Of a stretch of 64,000 nucleotides of DNA, positions 17,201 to 25,740 are shown in pieces. Each line of letters opens with the position of its first letter. Position 1 is the stretch's first letter. The notes below the pieces were generated by a model, which was given only the letters and a program-made list of their open reading frames with translations, had not been told where the DNA came from and made no database searches. Origin of the DNA: Sulfurimonas sp. (GTDB lineage: Bacteria > Campylobacterota > Campylobacteria > Campylobacterales > Sulfurimonadaceae). Made by a program: the position numbers and the translations under genes. The stretch covers positions 1,725,405 through 1,789,404 of the forward strand of contig NZ_CP093397.1 of the NCBI RefSeq assembly GCF_029027585.1, in the 5' to 3' direction.

Positions 17201-18394
17201 TTAATGACTTGGAATTAAATTAGGCATTACATAAGAAGCAAACACACTATTAAATCTTAATCTAACTGCACTCTTGGGTGTATCTGATTCTATATACTCT
17301 CTTTGTATAAGAGTTTTAATTAAAGTTGTAGCTGTTCTATCACTCTTATTAATTATATTTTTCACTTCACCACGACTTACTTCACCCTTTACTAATAACT
17401 CTTTGAGTAACATTGCTGAATATTGTGGTAATGGCTCTATATCTAATATTTTATTATTAGCTAAAACAACAAACTTATCTATCCTTTCAGTCAAAGAGTT
17501 AAGCTGTAAATTCTTATGCATAAACTCTATTTGATCAAGTGCTGTTTCTAGCATAAACCTTAAGTAGTATTTTAACCCTCTTAAAGATAATGGTCCCTTT
17601 CCATCTGTTGCACCTTGCAATGGCATATCTCCAAATGCTAAATTCTTTTTATACTCTTCATTAGAACGAGCTAACCCTCTTGATATATTCCATAAGCCAT
17701 AACCATCAATATCTATATTTAAAAACACTGTATCAAGAAACAGTCTTGAAACTCTTCCATTGCCATCTAAAAATGGGTGTATCCATGTCAATCTATGATG
17801 AGATGATAAGAGATACAAAAGTTTCATCGCTTTTGTGGAAGTGGTATAGATACTTTTATACTGATTTTCAAACTCATTAAACATTGCTTCAAGCTCTTTA
17901 TATTTTGGAGCTATATGCTTGCCAACATAAACATCATCTTCTCTAAACTCACCAGCTATCATTTTAATAATTTTTTCATCGTTATGAACTTTTAAAAAAT
18001 TCTCCATTCCCTCTTTGGAATAAAACCTATTGTGAATCCCTAGGAAGAACTTTTTTGTAAATATGTTTTTCTCTTGTGAAGCTAATCGCTCCAATTCTTT
18101 TTGAGTATCGATATATGCTAGTGAAAGTAACTGAAGTTTTTTTCTTTTATCATCTTTGAAAAACTCTTGTCTCATTGCTTTTTCTATATCTAGTGGATGA
18201 GTTCCTTCTGATTCTATTTGATTGGAGTAGTAACTATTTGTTTTTCTCAAAAGTTCTTTTATGCTGTTTAGTATAACTTCATTATGATTACCACCAAGTG
18301 TAGCACTTTTAATACAGACCTCTTCTGCTAAAGCAAGAAGTTCTTCATCAATATTATTCTTAATGTCTACTGGTAAAACAGGAGTAAAGTACAT
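17201..18394 (-). CDS. Fic-domain protein (probable AMP transferase) with N-terminal inhibitory helix
   Basis: Fic enzymes transfer AMP or other nucleotide moieties to protein hydroxyls. The 397-residue protein has the full active-site motif HPFLDGNGR (His206 to Arg214), the substrate-clamping flap before it (REDDVYVGKH, about 151-160), and an N-terminal helix with SNQIESEGTHP (57-67). The S-x-x-x-E part of that helix is the inhibitory motif that inserts a Glu into the ATP site in class II Fic proteins. A winged-helix-like C terminus (about 320-385, VKGEVSRGEVKNIINKSDRT) suggests DNA binding or self-regulation. It lies outside the 17-bp repeats but inside the larger duplicated region, so it is probably acquired. 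Confidence 0.9.
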   Translation of the reverse strand: MYFTPVLPVDIKNNIDEELLALAEEVCIKSATLGGNHNEVILNSIKELLRKTNSYYSNQIESEGTHPLDIEKAMRQEFFKDDKRKKLQLLSLAYIDTQKELERLASQEKNIFTKKFFLGIHNRFYSKEGMENFLKVHNDEKIIKMIAGEFREDDVYVGKHIAPKYKELEAMFNEFENQYKSIYTTSTKAMKLLYLLSSHHRLTWIHPFLDGNGRVSRLFLDTVFLNIDIDGYGLWNISRGLARSNEEYKKNLAFGDMPLQGATDGKGPLSLRGLKYYLRFMLETALDQIEFMHKNLQLNSLTERIDKFVVLANNKILDIEPLPQYSAMLLKELLVKGEVSRGEVKNIINKSDRTATTLIKTLIQREYIESDTPKSAVRLRFNSVFASYVMPNLIPSH

Positions 18395-18428
18395 ATTATT
18401 ATCCTTTGTAAAAGAAAGTATAACATAA

Positions 18429-18538
18429 ATTGCGGATTATTATGCAGATAACAAATATTAAATATATACCTATATTAAGATATATTAATGTAATATAATA
18501 GCTATAGTAATCACTATATTGCTGATATATTTGCAGAT
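18429..18538. promoter_or_regulatory. Two related 21-bp sites in the Fic promoter region
   Basis: ATTGCNGAT-N6-TGCAGAT occurs at 18429-18449 and 18518-18538 (16 of 21 bases identical), bracketing a very AT-rich stretch just upstream of the Fic start at 18394. Spaced repeats of this kind suggest regulator binding, possibly autoregulation by the winged-helix end of the Fic protein. This is inference from spacing only. Confidence 0.35.
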
Positions 18539-18562
18539 TTTATATAATGCCACTAAAAATCA

Positions 18563-18622
18563 AGAGTTATGAGTTTAAATGCTTCAAAAACAGATATAAT
18601 TTTTAAATATAAAATGGACTAA
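18563..18622 (+). pseudogene. Fragment of the beta-barrel gene 3' end
   Basis: About 60 bp matching the end of the gene at 14153-14755 (AGAGTTATGAGTTTAAAT, then TATAATTTTTAAATATAAAA and the same stop and spacer), with about 48 bp missing in the middle. It shows that the duplication covering the next gene also carried the end of the barrel gene. Confidence 0.8.
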
Positions 18623-18625
18623 TTA

Positions 18626-18958
18626 GTGAAGTTTATTTTAGCACTTCTACTTCTTTTTAGTATCTCTAGTGCGGATAAAATGAAGAAAAAAACATTGGCT
18701 TGTCCTACTGTTTTACAACTTCAAAAAGTACCTATGGATACAGCAGACAATTATCTAAACTTTAGTATGTATGCTATTTCAAATAATTGTGTGATAGTTA
18801 GTAAAAGAGATGATGTTGAAGCTATTGGATATGACCCTTTAAACTCAAAAGAAATTTACCAAAAGATTATTTATCAGAGAACAGGTGTTTACTTATATAT
18901 TATTAAATCATCGATACAGATTGAGCAAGAAGGAAAAAAGAGCACATTTAGATTTTAG
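18626..18958 (+). CDS. Small secreted protein, copy 2 of the duplicated gene
   Basis: A 110-residue paralogue of the protein at 14759-15091: same GTG start, same signal peptide, same two cysteines, and 97 of 110 residues identical. Nucleotide identity continues on both sides (barrel-gene fragment before it, tRNA-Val-like bases after it). That many of the 13 substitutions are conservative and the frame is intact suggests both copies are, or until recently were, functional. Role unknown. With the upstream barrel gene reduced to a stub, its translation can no longer be coupled to that gene. Confidence 0.68.
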   Translation: MKFILALLLLFSISSADKMKKKTLACPTVLQLQKVPMDTADNYLNFSMYAISNNCVIVSKRDDVEAIGYDPLNSKEIYQKIIYQRTGVYLYIIKSSIQIEQEGKKSTFRF

Positions 18959-18959
18959 A

Positions 18960-18978
18960 TGGCGCTCGATACTGGGTT
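18960..18978 (-). pseudogene. Short tRNA-Val 3' end fragment
   Basis: 19 bp matching the acceptor and first T-stem bases of tRNA-Val (plus strand TGGCGCTCGATACTGGGTT), then unrelated sequence. It sits in the same position after gene copy 2 as the 45-bp fragment after copy 1, so it belongs to the duplicated unit. Confidence 0.6.
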
Positions 18979-19091
18979 ACCTATTTTAACTCCGCTCATG
19001 ACAACTTAACTTCCACAACTAAAATGGAGAACTGGTTTATGATTCTTTTATCAAGCACAACACATATTCTTAACAATCCTTTTATAAACTT

Positions 19092-19523
19092 TTAGTATGC
19101 ATACTTTTTTACTCTACCTGTTTTTGTATTTATCATTTTTTTAGCATTATATTCCATGACAGAAAGAGCATTGACCATAGCCTTAGCCTTTTCTATATCC
19201 ATATATACTAATCTAGTACGAGAAGCTTTATCTTGAATATTAATTATATAAGTACCTCTTTTACCAAGAAACTGTATAGACCATATATCTTTAAAGGATA
19301 TGAAAATATTTTTTTTATCGTTAAGAATAAATATTAATTGTTTATTGTTTATTTTAATATTTGATACTCTATAGTCTCTATGTTGTAACATAAGTAACTC
19401 TTTAATATTCTGCTTAGCTGTCTCTTTGTCAATATTTAGACTAGGTGTGTATTTGACTCTAATAGCACATCCTGCAATTAATAATATAGTAAATAGGGCA
19501 GTAATAATTATTTTAATATTCAT
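19092..19523 (-). CDS. Putative lipoprotein, unknown function
   Basis: A 143-residue protein with a signal sequence ending in a good lipobox (LIAGC, Cys19), so it is expected to be lipid-anchored in the envelope. The rest has alternating strand-like segments (LIFILNDKKNIFISFKDI, RGTYIINIQDKAS) resembling a small PH-like or beta-rich domain. No family is recognised. It is flanked by duplicated sequence on one side and an IS30-type remnant on the other, so it is part of the accessory region. Confidence 0.65.
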   Translation of the reverse strand: MNIKIIITALFTILLIAGCAIRVKYTPSLNIDKETAKQNIKELLMLQHRDYRVSNIKINNKQLIFILNDKKNIFISFKDIWSIQFLGKRGTYIINIQDKASRTRLVYMDIEKAKAMVNALSVMEYNAKKMINTKTGRVKKYAY

Positions 19524-19580
19524 CTATGTATCCTTTATAATATAAAGAAAGTATAGCAAAAAAAGTGTCAATTCTAAAAA

Positions 19581-19700
19581 ATAAGTGCAATTTTTGAAGT
19601 TCAAAATAGATTAAATAGTAGATTAAGAAAGATACTAAACTATAAAATACCTGCAGAAGTATTTTTCGATACAATTACTTCATATTATGTAGTAGTTTAA
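19581..19700 (+). pseudogene. IS30-type transposase C-terminal remnant
   Basis: An open frame of 39 codons to TAA at 19698-19700 reads ...EVQNRLNSRLRKILNYKIPA then EVFFDT, matching the conserved C-terminal pattern of IS30-family transposases (LNxRPRKxLxYKTPxEVF). No start, catalytic DDE region or terminal repeats remain. The rest of the gap 19524-19832 shows no gene. Confidence 0.55.
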
Positions 19701-19832
19701 TCAGGTATTACCCTTACTGCGAAATAAATTGTTCGATTGATATATTTAATGATTAGGGTTACTTTGAAGAAAGTATAGTTGATGAAAAATAGTTGAAAAC
19801 TCTTGAAATACCATAGGTGCTGTGGATGTAAG

Positions 19833-19907
19833 TGGTGCTCAATACTGGGTTTGAACCAGTGACTTCTTCCATGTCATGGAAGCACTCTACCACTGAGTTA
19901 ATCGAGC
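19833..19907 (-). tRNA. tRNA-Val(GAC)
   Basis: Read on the minus strand, the 75 nt fold completely: acceptor GCTCGAT with ATTGAGC (one G-T pair), D arm ACTC-AGTGGTA-GAGT, anticodon arm CTTCC-ATGACAT-GGAAG with anticodon GAC, variable loop AAGTC, T arm ACTGG-TTCAAAC-CCAGT, discriminator A and encoded CCA. A TATACT-like -10 lies about 23 bp upstream (plus strand 19930-19935). It reads GUC/GUU Val codons. It appears to be the intact parent or partner of the fragments at 15093 and 18960. Confidence 0.95.
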
Positions 19908-20012
19908 ATAATCTTTTTTCATGATTGAAAGTATAATTCTACCAAAAAATCCTTAAATTATTTTTTTTACATTTATACATAATATTTATATTTAATTTAT
20001 GTTTATTGAGTG

Positions 20013-20018
20013 TATAAT
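20013..20018 (+). promoter_or_regulatory. Probable -10 box of pckA
   Basis: TATAAT in TTGAGTGTATAATTC, 33 bp before the pckA ATG, with AT-rich sequence upstream as usual for Campylobacterota promoters, which often lack a clear -35. A ribosome site AGAAGG follows at 20040-20045. Confidence 0.6.
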
Positions 20019-20050
20019 TCTAGCAACAAAAATATGCCAGAAGGTTAGTT

Positions 20051-21634
20051 ATGAATTTAGCTGAGTTACAAGATATAGGATTAAAAAATATTGGTAAGGT
20101 TTATCATAATTTAGGTTATGATGAATTAATTCAACATGAGCTTGACAATGGTGAAGTTCAACAAACTAAAACAGGTGCGACTGCTGTTGACACAGGTATT
20201 TTCACAGGGCGTAGTCCTAAAGATAAATACTTTGTAGATTGTGATCCATCTAACAAAAATATAGCTTGGGGTCCTGTAAATAAAAAGATTTCTGCTGAAA
20301 TTTTTGCAGAACTTTTAGTAGTTGCACAAGAGCAACTATCAAATAAAGATGTATATGTAACAGATGTTTTTTGTGGTTCTAGTATCGCTTCAAAAAGATC
20401 AGTTCGTTTTATTTCTGAAATTGCTTGGCAATCTCACTTTGTTAAAAATATGTTTATTCGTCCAACTGAACCAGAATTAGAAGTTTTTAAATCAGACTTT
20501 GTTGTTTTAAACGCTTGTAAAGCTGTAAATGATAAATGGAAAGAACATGGAATGAACTCTGAAGTTTTTGTTCTTTTTGATGTTGAGAACAATATAGCCA
20601 TTATTGGTGGTACTTGGTATGGTGGTGAGATGAAAAAAGGAATTTTTTCAATGATGAACTACTGGTTACCATTAGAAGGTAAACTTGCTATGCATTGTTC
20701 TGCAAATGTTGGAGTAGATGGTGATACAGCTCTTTTCTTCGGACTAAGTGGAACAGGCAAAACTACACTCTCCACTGACCCACGCAGAAAGCTTATAGGA
20801 GATGACGAACATGGTTGGGATAATCATGGTGTTTTCAACTTTGAAGGTGGATGTTATGCAAAAACGATTAATTTAGATGGAAAAAGTGAACCTGAAATCT
20901 ATAATGCGATTAGAAAAAATGCACTTTTAGAAAATGTAGTTATGTATGGTGAAGGTGAAGTTGATTATGAAGATGGTAGTAAGACAGAAAATACTCGTGT
21001 TTCTTACCCAATAGAGCATATAGAAAATCATGAACCAACTTTAAGTGCAGGACACCCTGAAAACATCATCTTTTTAACTGCTGATGCTTTTGGTGTTCTC
21101 CCTCCTGTATCTAAACTGACTCGTGACCAAGCGATGTACTACTTTTTAAGTGGTTATACTGCAAAGGTTGCTGGAACAGAGCGTGGTATTACAGAACCTG
21201 TTGCAACTTTTAGTGCTTGTTTTGGTGAAGCATTTTTACCACTACACCCAACTGTATATGCTAAACTTTTAGGTGAGAAAATAGATGGACATGATGTTAA
21301 TGTTTATCTTGTAAACACTGGTTGGACTGGTGGAGGTTACGGAGTTGGTAAGAGAATGAGTATCAAAAATACTCGTGCTTGTATAACTGCTATCTTAGAT
21401 GGAAGTATTCAAAAAAGTGAGTTTGATACAACTAAAACATTTAGACTTCAAGTCCCCACAACTTTAGGAGATATAGATCCTGAAATATTAAACCCTCGTA
21501 ATGCTTGGGAAGATAAAGAGTTATTTGATAAAACTAGAGATGATCTTGCTGAGATGTTTATAGAAAACTATAAAAAATACCAAACTCAAGAGCATATGGA
21601 CTTCGCACCATATGGTCCAATAGTAGGCTCATAA
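20051..21634 (+). CDS. pckA: Phosphoenolpyruvate carboxykinase (ATP)
   Basis: Converts oxaloacetate and ATP to phosphoenolpyruvate, CO2 and ADP, the entry to gluconeogenesis. The 527-residue protein has the substrate-binding [11 protein letters not shown] (52-62), the kinase-1a P-loop GLSGTGKTT (231-239), the kinase-2 motif IGDDEHGW (249-256) and the adenine-binding region near the C terminus. The P-loop form and length identify the ATP-dependent, not GTP-dependent, enzyme. It is monocistronic, with its own promoter and a hairpin terminator. In an autotrophic or organic-acid-using organism this supports hexose synthesis (inference). Confidence 0.97.
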   Translation: MNLAELQDIGLKNIGKVYHNLGYDELIQHELDNGEVQQTKTGATAVDTGIFTGRSPKDKYFVDCDPSNKNIAWGPVNKKISAEIFAELLVVAQEQLSNKDVYVTDVFCGSSIASKRSVRFISEIAWQSHFVKNMFIRPTEPELEVFKSDFVVLNACKAVNDKWKEHGMNSEVFVLFDVENNIAIIGGTWYGGEMKKGIFSMMNYWLPLEGKLAMHCSANVGVDGDTALFFGLSGTGKTTLSTDPRRKLIGDDEHGWDNHGVFNFEGGCYAKTINLDGKSEPEIYNAIRKNALLENVVMYGEGEVDYEDGSKTENTRVSYPIEHIENHEPTLSAGHPENIIFLTADAFGVLPPVSKLTRDQAMYYFLSGYTAKVAGTERGITEPVATFSACFGEAFLPLHPTVYAKLLGEKIDGHDVNVYLVNTGWTGGGYGVGKRMSIKNTRACITAILDGSIQKSEFDTTKTFRLQVPTTLGDIDPEILNPRNAWEDKELFDKTRDDLAEMFIENYKKYQTQEHMDFAPYGPIVGS

Positions 21635-21664
21635 AGCTTCATCTTTACTGCACTTCGCATAAAA

Positions 21665-21703
21665 ATCCAACACGGTAGGCTTTTAGCCTTACCTTAGTTG
21701 GAT
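21665..21703. terminator. Two-part hairpin between pckA and dedA
   Basis: ATCCAAC (21665-21671) pairs with GTTGGAT (21697-21703) and GGTAGGC (21674-21680) with GCCTTACC (21686-21693, one bulge). ATATTTTAT follows on the plus strand, and AAAAA precedes it (T-run on the minus strand). It lies between convergent genes and could stop transcription in both directions. Confidence 0.7.
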
Positions 21704-21758
21704 ATTTTATACGAATTACAGCAAATCTAAAACTTTTTAAATTTAACCTTATAAATAT

Positions 21759-22322
21759 TTATTTTTTCTTTTTCGTTGCTTGTTCCATATAAAGCCATAA
21801 AGCACCACCAAAAACTACTAATATTATAGGTGCTATCCATGGTTTATCACTTATGGTTTGTGCAAATTTAACTAATAAACTGCCAGAAAAATAACTTCCA
21901 AGACCAAATGCTAATGCCCAAACAGCAGAACTAGCAACATTTAAAATAGCAAACTTTTTAAAGTCGTATTTTGTAAGTCCTATTGCTATTGGTATAAGAG
22001 TTTTTATGCCATAAACAAACTTTTGAATCAGTATAATCCACGAGCCATTTTTTTTCATCATAACATGGGCAAGGGCTAGTTTTCTTCTATGTTTTCGTAA
22101 GCCTTCCATCATCATAGTTTTTTGATATCGTGCCATATAAAAGAGTAAAACATCTCCTAAAGCATTCGCTATAAATGCTATGGCTATTGCTGTACTGATG
22201 TCCATTTTTCCCATATATGAAAGAACACCAGCTCCAATCAGTGCTATAAAACCTCCGCCAAGAGAGTAGATAAAAAGTCCTATGTAGCCATAAGTTTCTA
22301 AATTGCTAAATGTATCTTCCAT
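21759..22322 (-). CDS. DedA-family membrane protein
   Basis: A 187-residue inner-membrane protein of the DedA/SNARE-associated (VTT domain) superfamily. It has several hydrophobic segments (about 12-34, 43-65, 132-155, 161-180) and the family pattern including the reentrant GAGVLSYMGKMD region, ALGDVLLFYMARY and QKFVYGIKTLIPIAIGLTKYDFKKFAILN (conserved Arg/Lys-containing loop). Members are implicated in lipid-carrier flipping, such as undecaprenyl phosphate, and membrane homeostasis. It starts 15 bp after the uvrB stop in the same direction, so it may be co-transcribed with uvrB. Confidence 0.9.
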   Translation of the reverse strand: MEDTFSNLETYGYIGLFIYSLGGGFIALIGAGVLSYMGKMDISTAIAIAFIANALGDVLLFYMARYQKTMMMEGLRKHRRKLALAHVMMKKNGSWIILIQKFVYGIKTLIPIAIGLTKYDFKKFAILNVASSAVWALAFGLGSYFSGSLLVKFAQTISDKPWIAPIILVVFGGALWLYMEQATKKKK

Positions 22323-22337
22323 ATATATAGTATTCCT

Positions 22338-24320
22338 TTAGAGTTTTTTTATTTTTACTATTTCATCACGCAGTCTAGCCGCTTCTTCAAAGTTTAATTC
22401 TTTTGCTGCTTTTTTCATTTTAAGTTGTAACTCTTTTGTTATCTCTTTTCTTTCTCTTGCTGGCATTTTATCCATTTTTTTATGCTTTTGGTAAATACCA
22501 CTATAATCTTCAACTTTTAAATTTTCATCTAGTTTACGAATAGTTGTTGTTGGAGTGATCCCATGCTTTAAATTATGTGCTTCTTGAATTTTTCTTCTTG
22601 AGCTTGTTGTATCTATTGCTTTTTGCATTGATTTTGTGATTTTATTGGCATATAAAATAACTCTACCATTAGAGTTCCTTGCACCACGACCTATGGTCTG
22701 AATGAGTGCAGTTTCACTTCTTAAAAACCCTTCTTTATCAGCATCTAGTATAGCAACTAAACTAACCTCTGGTAAGTCTAAACCCTCTCGAAGTAAATTT
22801 ATCCCGATGAGTACATCAAATTCACCAAGTCTTAGTGAGCGTATGATTTGATTTCGCTCGATTGTATCAATATCAGAGTGCATATACTGAGCTTTTACAC
22901 CTAAATCGGCTAAGTATTTTGTAAGAGCCTCAGCCATTTTTTTAGTAAGAACTGTAATCAAGATTCTTTCATTTTTAGCAGCTATCCCTATGATTTCATC
23001 ATGTATATCTTCTACTTGATTATCTGATGTTCTTATCTCTAGTATTGGGTCAAGAAGTCCAGTTGGACGGATTATTTGATGAGCTATTACACTTGACATT
23101 TCTAGTTCGTACTCAGCAGGTGTAGCTGAAACAAAAAGATAATGAGGTGCTTTGTTTATGTATTCTGCTGCCATTAAAGGACGGTTGTCAAGGGCGGAAG
23201 GAAGTCTAAAACCATAATCAACTAATACTTCTTTTCTAGCTCTATCTCCTGCGTACATTCCTCGATATTGAGGAAGTGAAACATGAGATTCATCAACTAT
23301 AATAAGATAATCTTGGTTTCTTTGAGTAAAATAATCAAGTAAAGTAAAAGGGGCTTCTCCCATTTTTTTGTTTGTAAGTAATCTTGAGTAATTTTCAACT
23401 CCCTTACACATGCCCGTAGTTTGTAGCATCTCTAAGTCAAACTCAACTCTTTGTTTAAGCCTTTGATGTTCTAAAAGTTTTCCCTCTTTTGTAAAATAAG
23501 CTAATCTTTCATCAAGTTCTTCTTCAATGCGTTTAATAGCAACTGCCATTTTCTCTTGTGAAACGCTAAATTGTGAGCATGCATATATAGTAAATTTTTT
23601 GTGTTCTTCTAGTCTTTTGTTGTCAATAATATCAAAGGTATAAATAGCTTCTATTTCATCACCAAAAAACTCTATGCGAATGGCTTCTTGTTCAAAGTAG
23701 GGTGGATAAATATCAAGACTCTCACCATTTACGCGTATGTGCCCACTGTCAAAATAAGTATCGTTTCTAGCATAACCCATTTCAACTAAACGAAGTAGAA
23801 GTTTTTTTTGGTTTATTTCATCGCCCACCTCTAAAGCTTGAACCATATTTAAGTATTCTTCTGGGTCACCAAGACCATAGTTGGCAGATACAGATGCTAT
23901 GACAATAACATTATCATAAGAAAGAAGATTTGCAGTTGAAGATAGCCTCATACGCTCTAGCTCATCATTAATAGCACTATCTTTTTCTATAAACAAATCT
24001 TGACGAGGTATATAAGCCTCAGGCTGATAATAATCATAGTAAGATACAAAGTATTCAACATGAGCATCAGGAAAGAAACCACGAAACTCTGAGTAAAGTT
24101 GAGCAGCTAAAGTTTTGTTATGAGTCATAATGATAGTAGGCATCTTAACATTCTCTATAACCTTAGCCATAGTGTATGTTTTACCACTACCTGTGACCCC
24201 TTCTAGGGTTTGGTAGCGATTACCTTTTAGTATAGATGCACTTAACTCTTTTATAGCAGTAGGCTGGTCACCAGCTGGTTCATATGGAGTATGTGCTTTA
24301 AAGTTTATCTCTTTTTTCAT
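22338..24320 (-). CDS. uvrB: UvrABC excinuclease subunit B
   Basis: UvrB verifies DNA lesions handed over by UvrA and recruits UvrC in nucleotide excision repair. The 660-residue protein has the Walker A motif GVTGSGKT (41-48), the damage-probing beta-hairpin [12 protein letters not shown] (about 93-104), the helicase motifs of superfamily 2 (DESHVS, TATPAEYE-like [17 protein letters not shown]), and the C-terminal UVR domain ([20 protein letters not shown]) that contacts UvrC. It is full length. Its first roughly 105 codons plus upstream sequence are duplicated at 25203-25552, so the promoter region now in use was probably replaced or copied during insertion of the toxin-antitoxin pair. Confidence 0.98.
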   Translation of the reverse strand: MKKEINFKAHTPYEPAGDQPTAIKELSASILKGNRYQTLEGVTGSGKTYTMAKVIENVKMPTIIMTHNKTLAAQLYSEFRGFFPDAHVEYFVSYYDYYQPEAYIPRQDLFIEKDSAINDELERMRLSSTANLLSYDNVIVIASVSANYGLGDPEEYLNMVQALEVGDEINQKKLLLRLVEMGYARNDTYFDSGHIRVNGESLDIYPPYFEQEAIRIEFFGDEIEAIYTFDIIDNKRLEEHKKFTIYACSQFSVSQEKMAVAIKRIEEELDERLAYFTKEGKLLEHQRLKQRVEFDLEMLQTTGMCKGVENYSRLLTNKKMGEAPFTLLDYFTQRNQDYLIIVDESHVSLPQYRGMYAGDRARKEVLVDYGFRLPSALDNRPLMAAEYINKAPHYLFVSATPAEYELEMSSVIAHQIIRPTGLLDPILEIRTSDNQVEDIHDEIIGIAAKNERILITVLTKKMAEALTKYLADLGVKAQYMHSDIDTIERNQIIRSLRLGEFDVLIGINLLREGLDLPEVSLVAILDADKEGFLRSETALIQTIGRGARNSNGRVILYANKITKSMQKAIDTTSSRRKIQEAHNLKHGITPTTTIRKLDENLKVEDYSGIYQKHKKMDKMPARERKEITKELQLKMKKAAKELNFEEAARLRDEIVKIKKL

Positions 24321-24357
24321 TGGTGGAATTATAGCTGATTAGTGTGAATATGAGTGA
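24008..24357. repeat. uvrB 5' end, copy attached to the intact gene
   Basis: About 350 bp covering codons 1-105 of uvrB and about 37 bp upstream, repeated in the same orientation at 25203-25552 with an offset of 1195 bp and only a few mismatches in the coding part (for example RGF versus RSF). Sequence from 24358 to 24594 shows no gene. Confidence 0.9.
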
Positions 24358-24594
24358 TATTTAAGTATTTTTTAGAGATATGGATGTCTATATGCTGCCG
24401 AGAAAGTTAAGTTTATATTTAAAAGTTAGTTTATAAATTTTTAAACGCTACAATATCTCTTCGTATCGAAGATTTTACGGTCTGAGTCTTTAAATCGATG
24501 TTATTGCGTTTTATATTGATTATACTAATGGCTCTAGTTCTTGTACTAAGAGCAAATTTCACAAAGTAAACTAAAAGCTTGGCTATCTTACTTA

Positions 24595-24867
24595 TTATCT
24601 ATCTTGCCATTTGAAAATATCTAAAACTTTTATCTCATCATCTTCAACTTTATAAATAATGGTATAACCTTTAAAAATTAAATCTCTGTATTTTGTATCT
24701 TGAAAATAAATAGATGATCTACACATAAAAGGAGATTCCAGTAGTAGTTTGATTTTTTCTTTTAAATCTTTATTGAATTTTTTAGAAGCTGATTTTTTAT
24801 CTTTTGCAATAGTTGTTAATATTTTAAATAGTGGGTCAGAGAAACCTATCTCGATTATAATTTTCAA
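24595..24867 (-). CDS. RelE/ParE-family toxin
   Basis: A 90-residue protein with the size and fold pattern of RelE/ParE toxins: N-terminal helices rich in Lys and the strand-rich C terminus YRDLIFKGYTIIYKVEDDEIKVLDIFKWQDR (about 60-90; conserved Arg and hydrophobic strands). RelE members cleave mRNA in the ribosome, ParE members poison gyrase; the sequence alone does not decide. The antitoxin gene lies 1 bp upstream on the same strand. Confidence 0.8.
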   Translation of the reverse strand: MKIIIEIGFSDPLFKILTTIAKDKKSASKKFNKDLKEKIKLLLESPFMCRSSIYFQDTKYRDLIFKGYTIIYKVEDDEIKVLDIFKWQDR

Positions 24868-24868
24868 A

Positions 24869-25102
24869 TTATAAAGCTTCTATTTTTTTATCCATACCTG
24901 AGAAAAATTCATCTGCTGAAATATAATTACCATTAGCTTCTGCATGAAGAACTCTTCTTTGTACTTCTTCAACAGATGATACAATATAGTCTTCTTGTTT
25001 TGTGTCTTCAACTAGATTAACTTCATTAGTCTGAAATTGATTTATAAATGATAAAACTTGTGAGTACATGGATTCATTGACTTGTAGTTTCATAGTATGC
25101 AT
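24869..25102 (-). CDS. Antitoxin partner of the RelE/ParE-type toxin
   Basis: A 77-residue acidic protein directly upstream of the toxin gene. The N-terminal part (MKLQVNESMYSQVLSFINQF) is typical of small antitoxins with a short DNA-binding beta/helix region, and the C-terminal helix (VEEVQRRVLHAEANGNYISA, DEFFSGMDKKI) is the usual toxin-binding tail. Start at 25102 or 25093 (residue 4 is Met). The pair forms a type II toxin-antitoxin module located between the two uvrB 5' copies. Confidence 0.75.
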   Translation of the reverse strand: MHTMKLQVNESMYSQVLSFINQFQTNEVNLVEDTKQEDYIVSSVEEVQRRVLHAEANGNYISADEFFSGMDKKIEAL

Positions 25103-25128
25103 AATATTACCTTTATAAATAAATTTTA

Positions 25129-25515
25129 TTAAGTCATTATAGCTAAAAGATATAAATATACTTTTGAACTAATCTGTTTAAATTTTGCAACTAACCGAGA
25201 GTGTATATAAGCCTCAGGCTGATAATAATCATAGTAAGATACAAAGTATTCAACATGAGCATCAGGAAAGAAACTACGAAACTCTGAGTAAAGTTGAGCA
25301 GCTAAAGTTTTATTATGAGTCATAATGATAGTAGGCATCTTAACATTCTCTATAACCTTAGCCATAGTGTATGTTTTACCACTCCCTGTAACCCCTTCTA
25401 GGGTTTGGTAGCGATTACCTTTTAGTATAGATGCACTTAACTCTTTTATAGCAGTAGGCTGGTCACCAGCTGGTTCATATGGAGTATGTGCTTTAAAGTT
25501 TATCTCTTTTTTCAT
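25129..25515 (-). pseudogene. Truncated uvrB copy (first about 105 codons)
   Basis: The first 105 residues are almost identical to UvrB (22338-24320), including the Walker A motif, then the frame runs into unrelated sequence after EAYI and stops after 23 more residues. It lacks all later helicase motifs and cannot be a functional UvrB. It retains the ATG and upstream sequence, so it may still be transcribed and could drive the antitoxin and toxin genes that follow it on the same strand. Confidence 0.92.
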
Positions 25516-25552
25516 TGGTGGAATTATAGCTGATTTGTGTGAATAGGAGTGT
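25203..25552. repeat. uvrB 5' end, distal copy
   Basis: Second copy of the 24008-24357 repeat, same orientation. Together the two copies bracket about 850 bp containing the toxin-antitoxin pair. Confidence 0.9.
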
Positions 25553-25660
25553 TTTTTACTTGTTTTTAAGAGATTTTACTGTGAAAATTTTGTCGATATA
25601 CTCTCCTCTTTCTTAGATAATATTTAGATATACTTAGATTAAATAAACAAGGTATATTTG

Positions 25661-25735
25661 ATGAAATCATTTCAGTGGAAAGAATATTTTGAGACAGGTA
25701 TCGGAGATGTTGATAACCAACAACATAAGCAATAG
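25661..25735 (+). pseudogene. Bacteriohemerythrin N-terminal stub
   Basis: A 24-codon frame starting at ATG 25661 behind AAGGTA reads MKSFQWKEYFETGIGDVDNQ then QHKQ and stop. This matches the start of bacterial hemerythrins (F-x-W...TGI...ID-x-QH-x-x-L, with the first iron-ligand His), normally about 130 residues. The rest is gone; tex begins 6 bp after the stop. It is the remainder of a deleted oxygen/iron-binding protein gene. Confidence 0.75.
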
Positions 25736-25740
25736 TATTT

